Source of the DNA: Pandoraea sp.
Lineage (GTDB): Bacteria > Pseudomonadota > Gammaproteobacteria > Burkholderiales > Burkholderiaceae
Assembly (NCBI GenBank): GCA_031291335.1
Contig: JARLJF010000116.1
Location: 1 to 57,601, forward strand
Reading direction: 5' to 3'
Length of the DNA stretch: 57,601 nucleotides
This document shows, in pieces, positions 28,763-39,300 of this stretch (the first letter of the stretch is position 1; the number at the start of each line of letters is the position of its first letter). The translations under genes and the position numbers were made by a program. The notes beneath the pieces were generated by a model. The model made no database searches. It was not told where the DNA came from and saw nothing but the letters and a program-made list of their open reading frames with translations.

Positions 28763-30280
28763 ATGTCCGCCAACGACTCACAGACGACGCCGGCCGGTGT
28801 CGCGCTCACGCCCGCCGAGATCAAATCGATCCTCTCCGGCCTGCTGCTCATCATGTTTCTCGGCTCGCTCGATCAGACCATCGTCGCGCCAGCGCTGCCG
28901 ACCATCGCGCGCGACCTTGGCAGTTTCGACGCCGTCTCGTGGGTCGTCACCGCGTATCTGCTCTCGTCCACCGCCATCACGCCCATCGTCGGCAAACTCT
29001 CCGATCTGTTCGGACGACGCGTCATCATCGCCGTGAGCGTGGCGGTCTTCCTCGTGGGATCGATCTTGTGCGCACTCGCCCCAAGCATGCTCGCGCTGAT
29101 CCTCGCGCGCGGTGTGCAGGGACTGGGCGGCGGCGGGCTCATTGCGCTATCGAACACGGTGATCGCGGATATCGTCTCGCCCCGTGAGCGCGGCCGGTAT
29201 CAGGGGTATATCTCCGGCATGTTTGCGGTTTCCGGCGTGGCCGGGCCCGTGACCGGCGGTGTGTTCGCGCAGTACCTGAACTGGACACTTATCTTCTGGA
29301 TCAACCTCCCGCTCGGCGTGCTCGCCATCTATCTGAGCGACCGCGCACTGCGCCGGCTGCCCAGACGCGAAGGCAAGCCGAGCATCGACTACCTCGGGTC
29401 GGTGCTGCTGATCGCCGCCACCGTCTGCCTGTTGCTTGCGCTCACGTGGGGCGGGCATCGATATGCCTGGTTTTCGATGGAAATCGGTGGCCTGGTCGTC
29501 GCCGCCGTGGTCATCGGCGCCGTCTTCCTGCATCATCAACGTACCGTGCGCGAACCGTTGCTGCCGCTTGCGTTGCTCGCCAACCCGGTGTTCCGGATGA
29601 CGTCGACGATGGCCGTGCTCGTGATGATGGTCAACATCAGCATCGGGATCTACGTGCCGCTGTATCTTCAGTTGCAACGGGGCGAATCGGCCAGTAGCTC
29701 AGGGCTGATGCTGATCCTGCCGCTGCTGGGCATCGTGGCGGGCGCGCTCAGCTCGGGGCACTACATGCGCAAGACGGGGCACTACAAGCGTCCGCCGCAG
29801 ATCGGCTTGCCGGTGGCATTTCTGGGACTCGCGACGATTGCGCTGGGGGTGCAGTCGCTCCCGCTCGTGGTGATCGGGCTGTGCCTGGGACTCGTCGGGA
29901 TCGGTTTCGGTTCGGCCATGCCGGTCATGACGGTGGCCACGCAAAATGCCGTCGCACCGCGCGACATCGGCATCGCAACGGCTGCGCACGCCTTCTTCCG
30001 GGCGCTGGGCGGCATGATCGGTGTGGCGATGTTCGGTGCGCTCATCGTCGGGTTGCTGGTGTCCGGCGCGGGCGAGAGCGGTGGCGCACCGCGTGAACTG
30101 ACCGACTTCCTGCGCCCGGGCGGCGCCCCCGCCGGCATGGAAGATCACCTGCGCATCGCCTTCGGCGCTTTCTTTGGCGGCAGTGCGCTGATCGCGGCGC
30201 TGGCCATCGTCGCGCTCGGCAAGCTGCCTGAATTGCCGTTGCGTCAGAGTTCGGGCAACGAGGCGACGGCCATCGAGTGA
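28763..30280 (+). CDS. DHA2 family (EmrB/QacA-type) MFS exporter
   Basis: A 505-residue transporter with about 14 hydrophobic helices, the DHA2 drug:H+ antiporter pattern. The first helices include MFLGSLDQTIVAPALPTIA (the D1-type motif of the family) and a motif A loop GKLSDLFGRRV near residues 76-86; motif C-like GPVTGGVFAQYLNW is near residue 155. No membrane-fusion (EmrA) or TolC-type gene is next to it and no dedicated regulator is visible, so it likely works alone in the inner membrane. The substrate is unknown. It is separated from the preceding operon by a strong terminator, and the spacer before its start is very short. Confidence 0.92.
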   Translation: MSANDSQTTPAGVALTPAEIKSILSGLLLIMFLGSLDQTIVAPALPTIARDLGSFDAVSWVVTAYLLSSTAITPIVGKLSDLFGRRVIIAVSVAVFLVGSILCALAPSMLALILARGVQGLGGGGLIALSNTVIADIVSPRERGRYQGYISGMFAVSGVAGPVTGGVFAQYLNWTLIFWINLPLGVLAIYLSDRALRRLPRREGKPSIDYLGSVLLIAATVCLLLALTWGGHRYAWFSMEIGGLVVAAVVIGAVFLHHQRTVREPLLPLALLANPVFRMTSTMAVLVMMVNISIGIYVPLYLQLQRGESASSSGLMLILPLLGIVAGALSSGHYMRKTGHYKRPPQIGLPVAFLGLATIALGVQSLPLVVIGLCLGLVGIGFGSAMPVMTVATQNAVAPRDIGIATAAHAFFRALGGMIGVAMFGALIVGLLVSGAGESGGAPRELTDFLRPGGAPAGMEDHLRIAFGAFFGGSALIAALAIVALGKLPELPLRQSSGNEATAIE

Positions 30281-30370
30281 CAACGAGGCCCTTCCGACGC
30301 GCTGCCTGAGCGGTTCTGCAAAGCCCGGACGCACGCCGCAAAGTACCCCGTCCTGCTTCACGGCACAGTG

Positions 30371-30400
30371 CGGACTCCCTTTCATCACATCAGGAGTCCG
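30371..30400 (+). promoter_or_regulatory. Inverted repeat sequestering the RBS of the 484-aa gene
   Basis: CGGACTCC (30371-30378) pairs perfectly with GGAGTCCG (30393-30400) around a 14-nt loop. The right arm contains the AGGAG ribosome site, and the GTG start codon follows at 30403. As RNA this would hide the Shine-Dalgarno sequence. Confidence 0.55.
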
Positions 30401-30402
30401 TA

Positions 30403-31857
30403 GTGTTCCCGTCTTCACTTCCGACCACGACCGCATCATTTACCGCGACTACGGATACGACCACCGCGACGACGAGCAGCGAAACCGCCACAACGACGTC
30501 GCGAGCCGCCCTTCTCGCCGATTTCTGGCAGGCCACGCAATTCTCACCAAGTCCGCCGACATCGATGGCGACAACGGTGGACGCCCCGGAAACGTCACTA
30601 GCGACGGCGCCCGCGACGGGTTTGCCATGTTCCGAAATGCGTTTGGCGTTTTCCGGCCTATTCCAAAGCGACGCCCTGTCACCTGAGAATGCCAGCGCCT
30701 TCGATTTCAGCGCGTATGGCTTCGGCGAGCCAAGCGAGGCAACGTCGTTGCACGCCCCTGAGTCGCAGGCAGGCAAACGGACATTCGATTTTGCGTTCGG
30801 TGCCGAGACTTCCGGCGATGACGAGTACCGGGCACGGCTCGCCGCCTTGCCGAAGATTCCGGCGCTGGAGCCGACCCCATCAACATCGGGACTAATGCGT
30901 GGCGCGAGTGTCTCGATCTCGAATCAGACACTGCGCAAAACACTGCTCACCCTGGCAGACGCCGGCACACAGGCCGAGGACTGGTTTGCCACGTTGGAGT
31001 GGAGAGCGGTCGATACCGCACTGGAAAAAGGTGCTTATCCGGACGCCCACCGCCTACTCCAAGGGCTTGTCAGGCGACTCGAAACCGAACAGACGATCGC
31101 CGATTGGCCCGTGGCCTTCGAGCGTGTCGTATCACTCGCCACACGCTTCGAATCGCGCACGGCGAACGCCGCTAAAACACTGCTGCTCACCCACGATGGT
31201 GCGGCGGGCGCGCAGGCGCAACGACTCGCCAGGACGTCGACACAGGCCAGCATCGATCGCCTGATTACCCATCGTCTTCATGCCATAGGGGATATGCCCG
31301 CGCAGAACCGAGCCGAGGCGTGGGACAAACTACTCGCCAGCCTCCAACGCACGACCGCGGGCCATAGCACGGCACGCCTCACGATGCTCGCGACGTTCAT
31401 CCGTCTGCTGCCAGAGGCGGAGCAGAACTCGTCCGCGCGGGCCATTATCACCGCCGCGGCCCCACTCAAAGAGCATGACGGCTGGGGCGAACTCACGAAG
31501 GCATTACTCGGCGCCGTGCGGGCAGAGGACGTGGCGGCAGTCGCGCGCGCGATCGTCCAGCCGCATCCGGACCACGGGCTGTGCGGCATTCCTATGAAAA
31601 ACGCGGTGGAAGCGATCTCACATCGACTCAGGGATGTGCCGACGCACGAAAGCCGACCACTGTTTGACCACCTCGTGGAAATCATCACGTCGAAAGGCGA
31701 TTTCGACGATTTGATTTTCTCGGACGACGAACGCATCGAGATGCTGCAAAGCCTTCGTTCGACTTGCGCCTACGCGGGTTTCAAGGACTGCGCCAGGGAA
31801 GTCCGTTACGCGCTCGTTGAAGCGCTCAAGAACTACGAGGAAAACGCGCTGGCCTGA
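30403..31857 (+). CDS. hypothetical protein, Thr/Ser-rich N-terminus, helical body
   Basis: I do not recognise this 484-residue protein. GTG 30403 is chosen for the AGGAG 7 nt upstream. The first roughly 35 residues are almost only Thr, Ser and Ala, without a Sec signal or membrane segment. The rest looks alpha-helical (for example LLTLADAGTQAEDWFATLEW and RAIITAAAPLKEHDGWGEL), possibly an all-helical repeat fold. Cysteines are few. Codons appear somewhat less GC-rich than in the neighbours. It is a lone gene between an exporter and the convergent hemY end. A disordered Ser/Thr-rich N-terminus followed by helices is seen in some secreted effectors, but that is only a suggestion; no secretion genes are nearby. 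Confidence 0.8.
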   Translation: MFPSSLPTTTASFTATTDTTTATTSSETATTTSRAALLADFWQATQFSPSPPTSMATTVDAPETSLATAPATGLPCSEMRLAFSGLFQSDALSPENASAFDFSAYGFGEPSEATSLHAPESQAGKRTFDFAFGAETSGDDEYRARLAALPKIPALEPTPSTSGLMRGASVSISNQTLRKTLLTLADAGTQAEDWFATLEWRAVDTALEKGAYPDAHRLLQGLVRRLETEQTIADWPVAFERVVSLATRFESRTANAAKTLLLTHDGAAGAQAQRLARTSTQASIDRLITHRLHAIGDMPAQNRAEAWDKLLASLQRTTAGHSTARLTMLATFIRLLPEAEQNSSARAIITAAAPLKEHDGWGELTKALLGAVRAEDVAAVARAIVQPHPDHGLCGIPMKNAVEAISHRLRDVPTHESRPLFDHLVEIITSKGDFDDLIFSDDERIEMLQSLRSTCAYAGFKDCAREVRYALVEALKNYEENALA

Positions 31858-31966
31858 CGCGAGAGGAAACGAGGGAGACTGGCCGAGGTTCGCGCGCACG
31901 AGAATGCCGGCGGCGGACACCGCTGGCACCTGCATAGACGCAGGTGCCAGCGACGCGTGGAGAGAC

Positions 31967-33139
31967 TTACGCGGTGGCGCAGGCCCGGTAGTGACGGTTG
32001 GCCTGATCCATCTGGCCAAGACCTTCGAAGAGTTGCGCCAGCGCGAGATGCACGCGCTGCTGCAAATGACGCTCGTCAGTGTGACGCAGCGCGCCTTCAA
32101 GGAAGGTCTGCGCCTTGCCCCACAAACGCTGATGCTGGCACAGCTTGCCCAGCGCGAAGAGCAGATCGGGATCGTTCGGATGGCGCTGCTGCCAAGCCTC
32201 GGCCTTCTGGATGAGCGGCAGGGCGTCGCCGCCCGCACACTCCGCATAGCGGCGCAGCAGACGCGGGTCCCAGTGCTCGGCCAGTGCCGCTTCGACGATG
32301 TCGCGCGCCTCGCGCGGACGGTCGAGCGAGATCAGCAGCTCTGCGGCCACATCGGCAATTCGCGCCGACGTACGCGTGTCGGCCGGCAGCGCTTGCCAGC
32401 ACTTGAGCAATGCGTCGGCATCGTGGCGATGATCGCGCAGAATGCCCTCGCTGGCCGTTTGCTTGAGCTTGGCCGCCAGCGCCGGATGCAGTGCCTCGCG
32501 CTTCTCCAGCACCTTGAGCAGGTTCAGCACTTCGGGCCAATGCTTCAGATGCTGATGCGCCCGCAAGGCGACCAATTGCGCCTGCATGCGACGCGCACCC
32601 TGCGCCCGCATTTCGGTAAGCGCTTCGAGCGCGCCTTCCGCATCACGGGTATCGACGCGCAGCTCGGCCGTCTGCAATAGACGTGCCTCTTCCAGATTCG
32701 CCCCTTGTGCCTCGGCCAGCCATGCATCGCGCCGCGCAAACTCGCGCATCCGGTGCGCCGCACGGGCCCCGATAATCGCCGCCACACCCCGATTGTCGTC
32801 CTGCTCGGCGGCTTCGCGCGCCGCCTTCTCGGCACGCGTATAGCGCCCCGCGAAGAGGTTCGCCACCGCGTCACGCAACGCGATGTTCGCGCGACGGCTG
32901 CGCTGGCGATTGCGGTAAGCGGCCACACGCTCGGGCATCTTGTAGATGTGGCGCAGGATCCGAATGATCACGTACAGCGCAAAGAACAAGGCCAGCAGCG
33001 CCAGCACAAAAAGGTTCAGCGATACGTCAACACGGTACGGCGGCACCAGCATCACCACCTGCCCATGATTGAACGTGGCCAGCACGGCGAAGCCGGCCGC
33101 CACCGCGAACAGGAGCGTCAACCAGATCAATCCTCGCAT
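31967..33139 (-). CDS. hemY: heme biosynthesis-associated TPR protein HemY
   Basis: A 390-residue inner-membrane protein with two N-terminal helices (about 1-25 and 41-65: LNLFVLALLALFFALYVII) followed by a periplasm- or cytoplasm-facing TPR-like helical repeat region. The pattern MRGLIWLTLLFAVAAGFAVL and VPPYRVDVSLNLFV is the HemY N-terminal domain of beta/gamma-proteobacteria. This is not the protoporphyrinogen oxidase also called HemY. Its molecular role is unclear; it is always linked to hemCDX. TAAGGAG before the ATG gives a strong ribosome site, and the hemX stop lies 10 bp upstream, so it is translated in the same operon. Confidence 0.93.
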   Translation of the reverse strand: MRGLIWLTLLFAVAAGFAVLATFNHGQVVMLVPPYRVDVSLNLFVLALLALFFALYVIIRILRHIYKMPERVAAYRNRQRSRRANIALRDAVANLFAGRYTRAEKAAREAAEQDDNRGVAAIIGARAAHRMREFARRDAWLAEAQGANLEEARLLQTAELRVDTRDAEGALEALTEMRAQGARRMQAQLVALRAHQHLKHWPEVLNLLKVLEKREALHPALAAKLKQTASEGILRDHRHDADALLKCWQALPADTRTSARIADVAAELLISLDRPREARDIVEAALAEHWDPRLLRRYAECAGGDALPLIQKAEAWQQRHPNDPDLLFALGKLCQHQRLWGKAQTFLEGALRHTDERHLQQRVHLALAQLFEGLGQMDQANRHYRACATA

Positions 33140-33149
33140 GCGCGGCTCC

Positions 33150-34304
33150 TTACGGCTTTTCCTTGACGTCCTTGACCTGACCGATGGCGGTCAGGCTGGC
33201 GTCAAGGGTCGGCAGTTCGATCGTGCGCGAGCCCGAGTCGACCTGATCGAGCAACGTTTTCACGGCAGCGATGCGGCGTGACTTCGCATCGAAGTACTTG
33301 TCGAGCGCAGCCTGTGCGACCACCACGTCGCTATGCACAGCCGCCGCGTTGCGTGCGAGCAGCGCCAGACGCGCATTGAGCAAACGCAGCTTCAGATTGG
33401 CGCGCAGGAAAGCGCCCTGCTCCGGTGCCACGAGCATCACATCCGGATCGTCCAGACGACGCACCTGCACCAGTTGCTTGAGGCTACCCAGCATTTCGGA
33501 GGACAGACGATGCCACGTCGCCTTCCAGCCCGCCTCGCCAGCGCCGCTCGGGCCACTCGCGTCCGACTTCGGCTCGACGCGTTGCTCCTCGGCCTGCAAC
33601 GGCAGCGTGTCGATCATGGCGATGGCTTGATCGAGCTTGCCCGTGAGTTGCGGCAGATCGGCCGCCGGCACCGCCTTCAGGCGGTCGATGTCCTTCTTCA
33701 GGGCATCGCGCACACCGGCGAGTTGCGGGGCGCCAGTGCGTGCCAGACGGGCGTCGGCGCCCTCCAGCGCAATCAGCGCGCCACGCACGTTACCGGTGAG
33801 TTGCAACTGTTGATTGGCACTCGTGACGATCTGCTCGGTCTCTGCCAGCACCCATTCGTCGCGGTTGTGCGCGAGTTCCTGATAGAGCTGTTCGAGCGCG
33901 GCCTGCTGGCTGCGCGAGTCGGACACGCGGCCCTCGAGCGACGTGAGCCGGTTCTGCAGATCGCGCTGATTGTCGAGCGCCTGCGCGGTCCGTACCTGCG
34001 CCTGCATGACCTGTGCGTCGCCAGACTGCTGACGGCGCGCCATTTCCTGCTGCACGCGGTCGAGCTTCTGGTTGAGCGACCAGCCGCCGATGCCGGCACC
34101 CGCCGACACGAGCACGAAGAGCAGCCACGGTAGCGCGGCCCCCGAGCCACGACGCTTCTGCGGCGGCTCCGGGGGTTGCCACGCAGGCGGAACCCCCGCT
34201 GTGCCGTAGGGGGCACCGCTGGTCGCCGTTGAATTCGATGCCGTCGGGCCGGTCGACGCCGACGGGTTCTGGGAAGACTCTGGAACGCGATTATCTGTCG
34301 TCAT
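33150..34304 (-). CDS. hemX: HemX, uroporphyrinogen-III C-methyltransferase-like membrane protein
   Basis: A 384-residue protein with one membrane helix near residue 60 (ALPWLLFVLVSAGAGIGGW), a Pro/Gly/Ser-rich cytoplasmic N-terminus and a long coiled-coil/helical domain (about 85-180, rich in Gln/Arg/Leu). HemX proteins are often annotated as methyltransferases, but they lack the SAM-binding tetrapyrrole methylase domain; a structural or scaffold role is more likely. ATG 34304 ([11 protein letters not shown]) overlaps the 3' end of hemD by 14 bp. The longer frame to 34424 is a read-through into hemD. The operon order hemC-hemD-hemX-hemY is complete. Confidence 0.9.
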   Translation of the reverse strand: MTTDNRVPESSQNPSASTGPTASNSTATSGAPYGTAGVPPAWQPPEPPQKRRGSGAALPWLLFVLVSAGAGIGGWSLNQKLDRVQQEMARRQQSGDAQVMQAQVRTAQALDNQRDLQNRLTSLEGRVSDSRSQQAALEQLYQELAHNRDEWVLAETEQIVTSANQQLQLTGNVRGALIALEGADARLARTGAPQLAGVRDALKKDIDRLKAVPAADLPQLTGKLDQAIAMIDTLPLQAEEQRVEPKSDASGPSGAGEAGWKATWHRLSSEMLGSLKQLVQVRRLDDPDVMLVAPEQGAFLRANLKLRLLNARLALLARNAAAVHSDVVVAQAALDKYFDAKSRRIAAVKTLLDQVDSGSRTIELPTLDASLTAIGQVKDVKEKP

Positions 34305-35286
34305 GCTTGACTTGAATGGGATCCGCCCATGTTTTGAGTGCCGCCAGCAAGTTCTCATCGCCGGGCGCGCACTGCGTAATCCTATCAAACCCCGCGGCGT
34401 GCGCGGCATCTGCGATGCGCGCATGCGACGTGAAGCACGCCGCTGCGAGGATTTGCGCCAGCACTTGGGGGGTGCCCGGCGTGTGAAGACCGTCGCGCGT
34501 ACCGTACCGCGCAGCGAGCAATGTGGCCAGATGCCGGACTGCCTCGGAACTGGTTAGCACCCACGCGCAACGCGTGGGCAAGCTCAGCCGGGCTTCGAGT
34601 GCGGCCCATGCAGCGGCGTCCGGTGCGGGCGCGCGGCGCGTGTAGGCGCTCACGATATCGACCTGTGCGCCATTCTCGCGCAATGTGTCGGCCAGCAGTT
34701 CGCGGCCGCCGTCACCACGCACGAGCAGCACGCGGCATCCGGCGAGCGCCGTCAGGTCGAGCTGTTCGAGCAACGCTTCCGAGTCGAATCGTGCCGCCGG
34801 CCCCCCCGGCGGCACGATCACCCGATGCCGCGGCGCAGCGATACCCGCCTCCGCCAGTGCCTGCGCACTGCCCGGACCGACCACCGCCACCGGCAATGCC
34901 GCCGGCCAGAGATCACCCGCGTCGCGGGCCGTCTCACGACCATCGAGAGACTGAAGATGCACCAGCCGCGCCAGCGCATGCGCTACGGCATTGGGCGAGA
35001 CAAACACCGTCAGCGTGTAAGACGATAGCGAGCGCAGTGCATTATCGAGCGCGGCCAGGGCGTCGGGGTCGGCTTGCGCCGCGATATCCAGCAACGGAAA
35101 CGCCAGCGTGTCGATGCCTTCGGCGTTCAGCGCCTGAGCCAGTGCGTCCGCCTGCCCATCAGGGCGCGTGAGGATCGCGCATGGCGCGGGCACCGGGGAG
35201 GCAGCGGCGCCGGCGACAGCGCGTCCAGACGCCGTCTCCGGCGTCAGACCGGCATCGGGCGGCGGGGCCGGCGCGCGCGGGCTCAA
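34291..35286 (-). CDS. hemD: uroporphyrinogen-III synthase
   Basis: Closes hydroxymethylbilane into uroporphyrinogen III with inversion of ring D. Sequence is poorly conserved in this family, but the core is visible: [38 protein letters not shown], and near the C-terminus [12 protein letters not shown]. The open frame runs far into hemC. Two starts are plausible: TTG 35286, which overlaps the hemC stop as TTGA (used here, 331 residues), and GTG 35193, which would drop 31 low-complexity Pro/Ala residues and fits the family length better. Neither has a good RBS. It overlaps hemX by 14 bp at its end. Confidence 0.88.
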   Translation of the reverse strand: MSPRAPAPPPDAGLTPETASGRAVAGAAASPVPAPCAILTRPDGQADALAQALNAEGIDTLAFPLLDIAAQADPDALAALDNALRSLSSYTLTVFVSPNAVAHALARLVHLQSLDGRETARDAGDLWPAALPVAVVGPGSAQALAEAGIAAPRHRVIVPPGGPAARFDSEALLEQLDLTALAGCRVLLVRGDGGRELLADTLRENGAQVDIVSAYTRRAPAPDAAAWAALEARLSLPTRCAWVLTSSEAVRHLATLLAARYGTRDGLHTPGTPQVLAQILAAACFTSHARIADAAHAAGFDRITQCAPGDENLLAALKTWADPIQVKHDDR

Positions 35287-36251
35287 GCGGGAGGGTCCTT
35301 CGGCTCGGACGGCGGTACCAGCGCCAGTCCGCCCGCGTCGATCAACTCCTGAGCCACACGCTGGCCCAATGCCTCGGCGCCCGCCACGTCGCCCCGGGCG
35401 ACAGTGGCCGCGCCCTGTGCGCGAAGCACCGTAGCACCATCCGTAGACGCGATGAAAGCGCGCAACGCCAGTTCGCCCTGCGGCGTGAACTCGGCGAAAG
35501 CCCCCAGCGGCACCTGACAAGAGCCGCCCAAGGCTCGCGAAACGGCGCGCTCGGCGCTGACCGCCAGTGTGGTGTTGGCATCATGCAACGGTGCGAGCCA
35601 TTGCAGGATTTCGGGACGTCCTGCGCGCACTTCGATGCCCAGCGCGCCCTGCCCGGCCGCGGGCAGGCTGGCGTTCGTCGGAATCGTGGCACGGATGCGT
35701 GCGGCAAGGCCCAGGCGCTTGAGGCCGGCCGCCGCGAGAATGATCGCCGCGAAATCGCCCCGGTCGAGCTTGCCCAGACGCGTATCGAGATTGCCGCGCA
35801 GCGGCGCGACCTTCAAATGCGGATATTGCGTGCGCAGGCTCACTTCACGGCGCAGGCTCGACGTGCCGACCACTGCCCCGGCGGGCAACGCATCGAGGCT
35901 GTCGTAGTCGTTGCTCACGAAGGCATCGCACGGATCTTCGCGCTCGAGCACGGCCGCCAGCGTGAAGCCGTCGGGCAGTTGCATCGGCACGTCCTTGAGC
36001 GAATGAACGGCGAGATCGGCGCGCCCATCGGCCAGCGCAAGTTCGAGTTCCTTCACGAACAATCCCTTACCGCCGACCTTCGCGAGCGAGCGATCGAGAA
36101 TCTGGTCACCACGAGTGGTCATTCCGAGAATACTCACGTGACACTGCGGATATAATTTGTGCAGCGCGTCACGCACGTGTTCGGCTTGCCACATGGCGAG
36201 CCGGCTCTCGCGCGAAGCGATCACCAGGGTTTCAGGAGCAGCGAAGTTCAT
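35283..36251 (-). CDS. hemC: hydroxymethylbilane synthase (porphobilinogen deaminase)
   Basis: Polymerises four porphobilinogen units into hydroxymethylbilane. The 322-residue protein contains the dipyrromethane-cofactor cysteine Cys245 in [11 protein letters not shown], and the active-site segment AVHSLKDVP (about 81-89) with the catalytic Asp. [10 protein letters not shown] near the N-terminus and [12 protein letters not shown] at 129-140 are standard. It is the first gene of the leftward hemCDXY operon and diverges from ppc with a 79-bp gap. Confidence 0.97.
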   Translation of the reverse strand: MNFAAPETLVIASRESRLAMWQAEHVRDALHKLYPQCHVSILGMTTRGDQILDRSLAKVGGKGLFVKELELALADGRADLAVHSLKDVPMQLPDGFTLAAVLEREDPCDAFVSNDYDSLDALPAGAVVGTSSLRREVSLRTQYPHLKVAPLRGNLDTRLGKLDRGDFAAIILAAAGLKRLGLAARIRATIPTNASLPAAGQGALGIEVRAGRPEILQWLAPLHDANTTLAVSAERAVSRALGGSCQVPLGAFAEFTPQGELALRAFIASTDGATVLRAQGAATVARGDVAGAEALGQRVAQELIDAGGLALVPPSEPKDPPA

Positions 36252-36330
36252 TCAGCAACCGCGTGAAGACCAAAAGAAAAAATGGTAACACGCTTGACCG
36301 GCCCGAACGGCTGGTCTCGAGAGGAGCGAC

Positions 36331-39300
36331 ATGAAGAGCAGCGCAAAGGTAAAAGCCCCGCAAGAGGGCCTCGCCAAGTCGGTCGGCAAAACTCCCCCCG
36401 CGAAGGCAGCAGCCGCGGCCCCATCCACTTCCCAGCCGACGTTGGCCGCATTGGATGCGCCGGCGAACGCCAAGGCGCCCAAAGCTCGCCGCTCGCGCGA
36501 AGACAAGGATGCCCCGCTGCGCGAGGACATACGCTTCCTCGGCCGCCTGCTTGGCGACGTGCTGCGCGAGCAACAAGGCAGCGCCGCCTTCGATCTGGTC
36601 GAGACCATTCGCCAGAACGCCGTGCGCTTTCACCGTGAAGGGGATCGCAGCGCCGCCCGCGCGCTCGACACTTTGCTGGGCGGCCTGACCAACGAGCAAG
36701 CCATTCAGGTGGTGCGCGCGTTCAGCTACTTCTCGCATCTGGCCAATATCGCCGAGGACCGCCACCACAACCGGCGTCGCCGCGTACACGCCCTTGCGGG
36801 CAGCCGCGCGCAGCCGGGCAGTCTGAGCGCCGCCCTGCAAAGCCTGAAAGACGCCGGCCGCGCCGACCCCGCCACGCTGCAGGCGTTCTTCGCCAGCGCG
36901 CTCATCGTGCCGGTGCTCACCGCACACCCGACCGAAGTCCAGCGCAAGAGCATTCTCGACGCCGAGCGCGAAATCGCCCGTCTGCTCGCGCATCGCGACG
37001 ACGCCCTCACAGAACGTGAGTCGTCGCGCAATACCGAATCGATGCGCGCCTACGTCACCACGCTGTGGCAGACCCGCATGCTGCGTAGCTCGCGTCTGAC
37101 CGTGGCCGACGAAATCGAAAACGCGCTGTCGTATTACCGCAGCACGTTCCTCACCGAAATTCCCGCGCTGTACGACGATGTGAGCGCCGAGCTGCACGAC
37201 GCCGTGCCGAGCGTGCGCGCGGAGGGTCTTGGACGCTTCCTGCAAATGGGCAGTTGGATCGGCGGCGATCGCGACGGCAATCCGAACGTCACGGCGCAAA
37301 CGCTGCAACTGGCGATCACGCGTCAGGCCGCCGAGATCTTTGCGCATTACCTCGAAGAAGTGCACTTGCTGGGGGCGGAACTGTCCGTCTCGCAACTGCT
37401 CGCCGGGGCAAGCGACGCATTGCTCACCCTTGCGCGTCGCTCGCCCGACGACTCACCGCACCGCACCGACGAGCCCTATCGACGTGCGCTCATCGGCGTG
37501 TACGCCCGTCTGGCGGCCACAGCCCGCGAATGGGTCGGCCACGTGCCGCATCGCGGCGCGATCGGCAACGCCAGCCCGTATCTCGATGCGGCCGAATTCA
37601 TCTCGGATCTGAACACGGTCGTCGCGTCGCTCATGGCGCATCACGGCGGCGCGCTGATCTCGCAGCGGCTCGGCCCGCTCGTGCGTGCGGCAGAGGTGTT
37701 CGGCTTCCATCTGGCAAGCATCGACCTGCGCCAGAGTTCGGATATTCACGAAGCGGTGATCGCGGAGTTGTTCGCCAAGGCGGGCGTCGAAGCGAATTAC
37801 GCGAAGCTCGACGAGAGCGGGAAGCTCGCGCTGCTGCTGCGCGAATTGCGTGAGCCGCGCCCGCTCTTCTCGCCGTATCTCGACTACTCGCAGCGCACCC
37901 GCGACGAGTTGGCCGTGTTTGCGGCCGCCCGTGACATCCGCGCCCGCTTCGGTCCGCGTGCGGTACGCAACTACATCATTTCCCACACGGAAACCGTGAG
38001 CGATCTGGTGGAAGTCATGCTGCTGCAAAAGGAGACGGGGCTCTTTCACGGTGCGCTCGGCAGCGATAGCGCAAAGGCCGTGGAGCCCAAAGTCGGCGCG
38101 ATGGTCATCCCGCTCTTCGAGACGATTGCCGACTTGCGCAACGCGCCCGTCATCATGCGCGAGTTCTTCGACATCCCCGGCATGTCCGACGTGATGACGC
38201 AGCAAGGGGGCGAGCAGGAAGTCATGCTCGGCTACTCGGACAGCAACAAGGACGGCGGCTTCCTCACGTCGAACTGGGAGCTGTACAAGGCGGAACTCGC
38301 GCTGGTGCATCTGTTCGAGGAGAAAGGCATTCGTCTGCGCCTGTTCCACGGCCGGGGCGGCACCGTGGGTCGTGGCGGTGGCCCGACCTATCAGGCCATC
38401 CTGTCGCAGCCGCCGGGCACCGTGAACGGGCAGATCCGGCTGACGGAGCAAGGCGAAATCATCTCGAGCAAGTTCGCCAACCCCGAGATCGGGCGGCGCA
38501 ACCTCGAGACGATCGTGGCCGCCACGCTCGAAGCGACGCTGCTGCCGAGCCGCAACCAGCCACCGCGTCTGGCCGCGTACGAGAAGGTCATGCAGACGCT
38601 CTCCGACACGGCCTTCGCGGCGTATCGCAACCTTGTGTACGAGACGCCGGGCTTCACCGACTACTTCTTCTCGGCCACGCCGATTGCGGAAATCGCCGAA
38701 CTGAACATCGGTTCGCGCCCTGCCTCGCGTAAATTCTCCGATCCGAAAAATCGCCGCATCGAAGACTTGCGGGCCATTCCGTGGGGATTCTCGTGGGGCC
38801 AGTGCCGCCTGCTTATCACGGGCTGGTACGGCTTTGGCAGCGCGGTCAGCGCGTATCTCGATGGCGTCGATGGCGCCGATGGCGACGACGGGAAGGACGG
38901 CAAGGGCAACGAAACGGGCCGCGAGAAGCGTCTCGACACGTTGCGTCAGATGGTCAAACGCTGGCCGTTCTTCGCGAATCTGTTGTCGAACATGGATATG
39001 GTGCTCGCCAAGACCGACCTGGGCGTTGCCTCACGTTACGCCGAACTGGTGGCAGATGAGAAGCTGCGCAAGCGCGTTTTCAACCGCATCGTTGGCGAAT
39101 GGCAGAGCACGTCGCAGGCGCTCGCCCTCATCACCGGTCACGAGGAACGGCTCGCGGACAACCCGCTGCTAGCACGCTCGATCAAGAACCGCTTCCCGTA
39201 CCTCGATCCGCTCAATCACTTGCAGGTCGAGTTGCTGCAACGGCATCGCGCGGGCGAATCGGACGAGCGCGCACGGCGTGGCATCCATCTGTCCATCAAC

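Noticed and set aside
36151..36156. A perfect TATAAT inside hemC on the plus strand, 175 nt upstream of ppc
   Set aside because: No -35 match at 16-18 bp (GAATAC at 17). Could be an internal ppc promoter, but the evidence is too weak to list.
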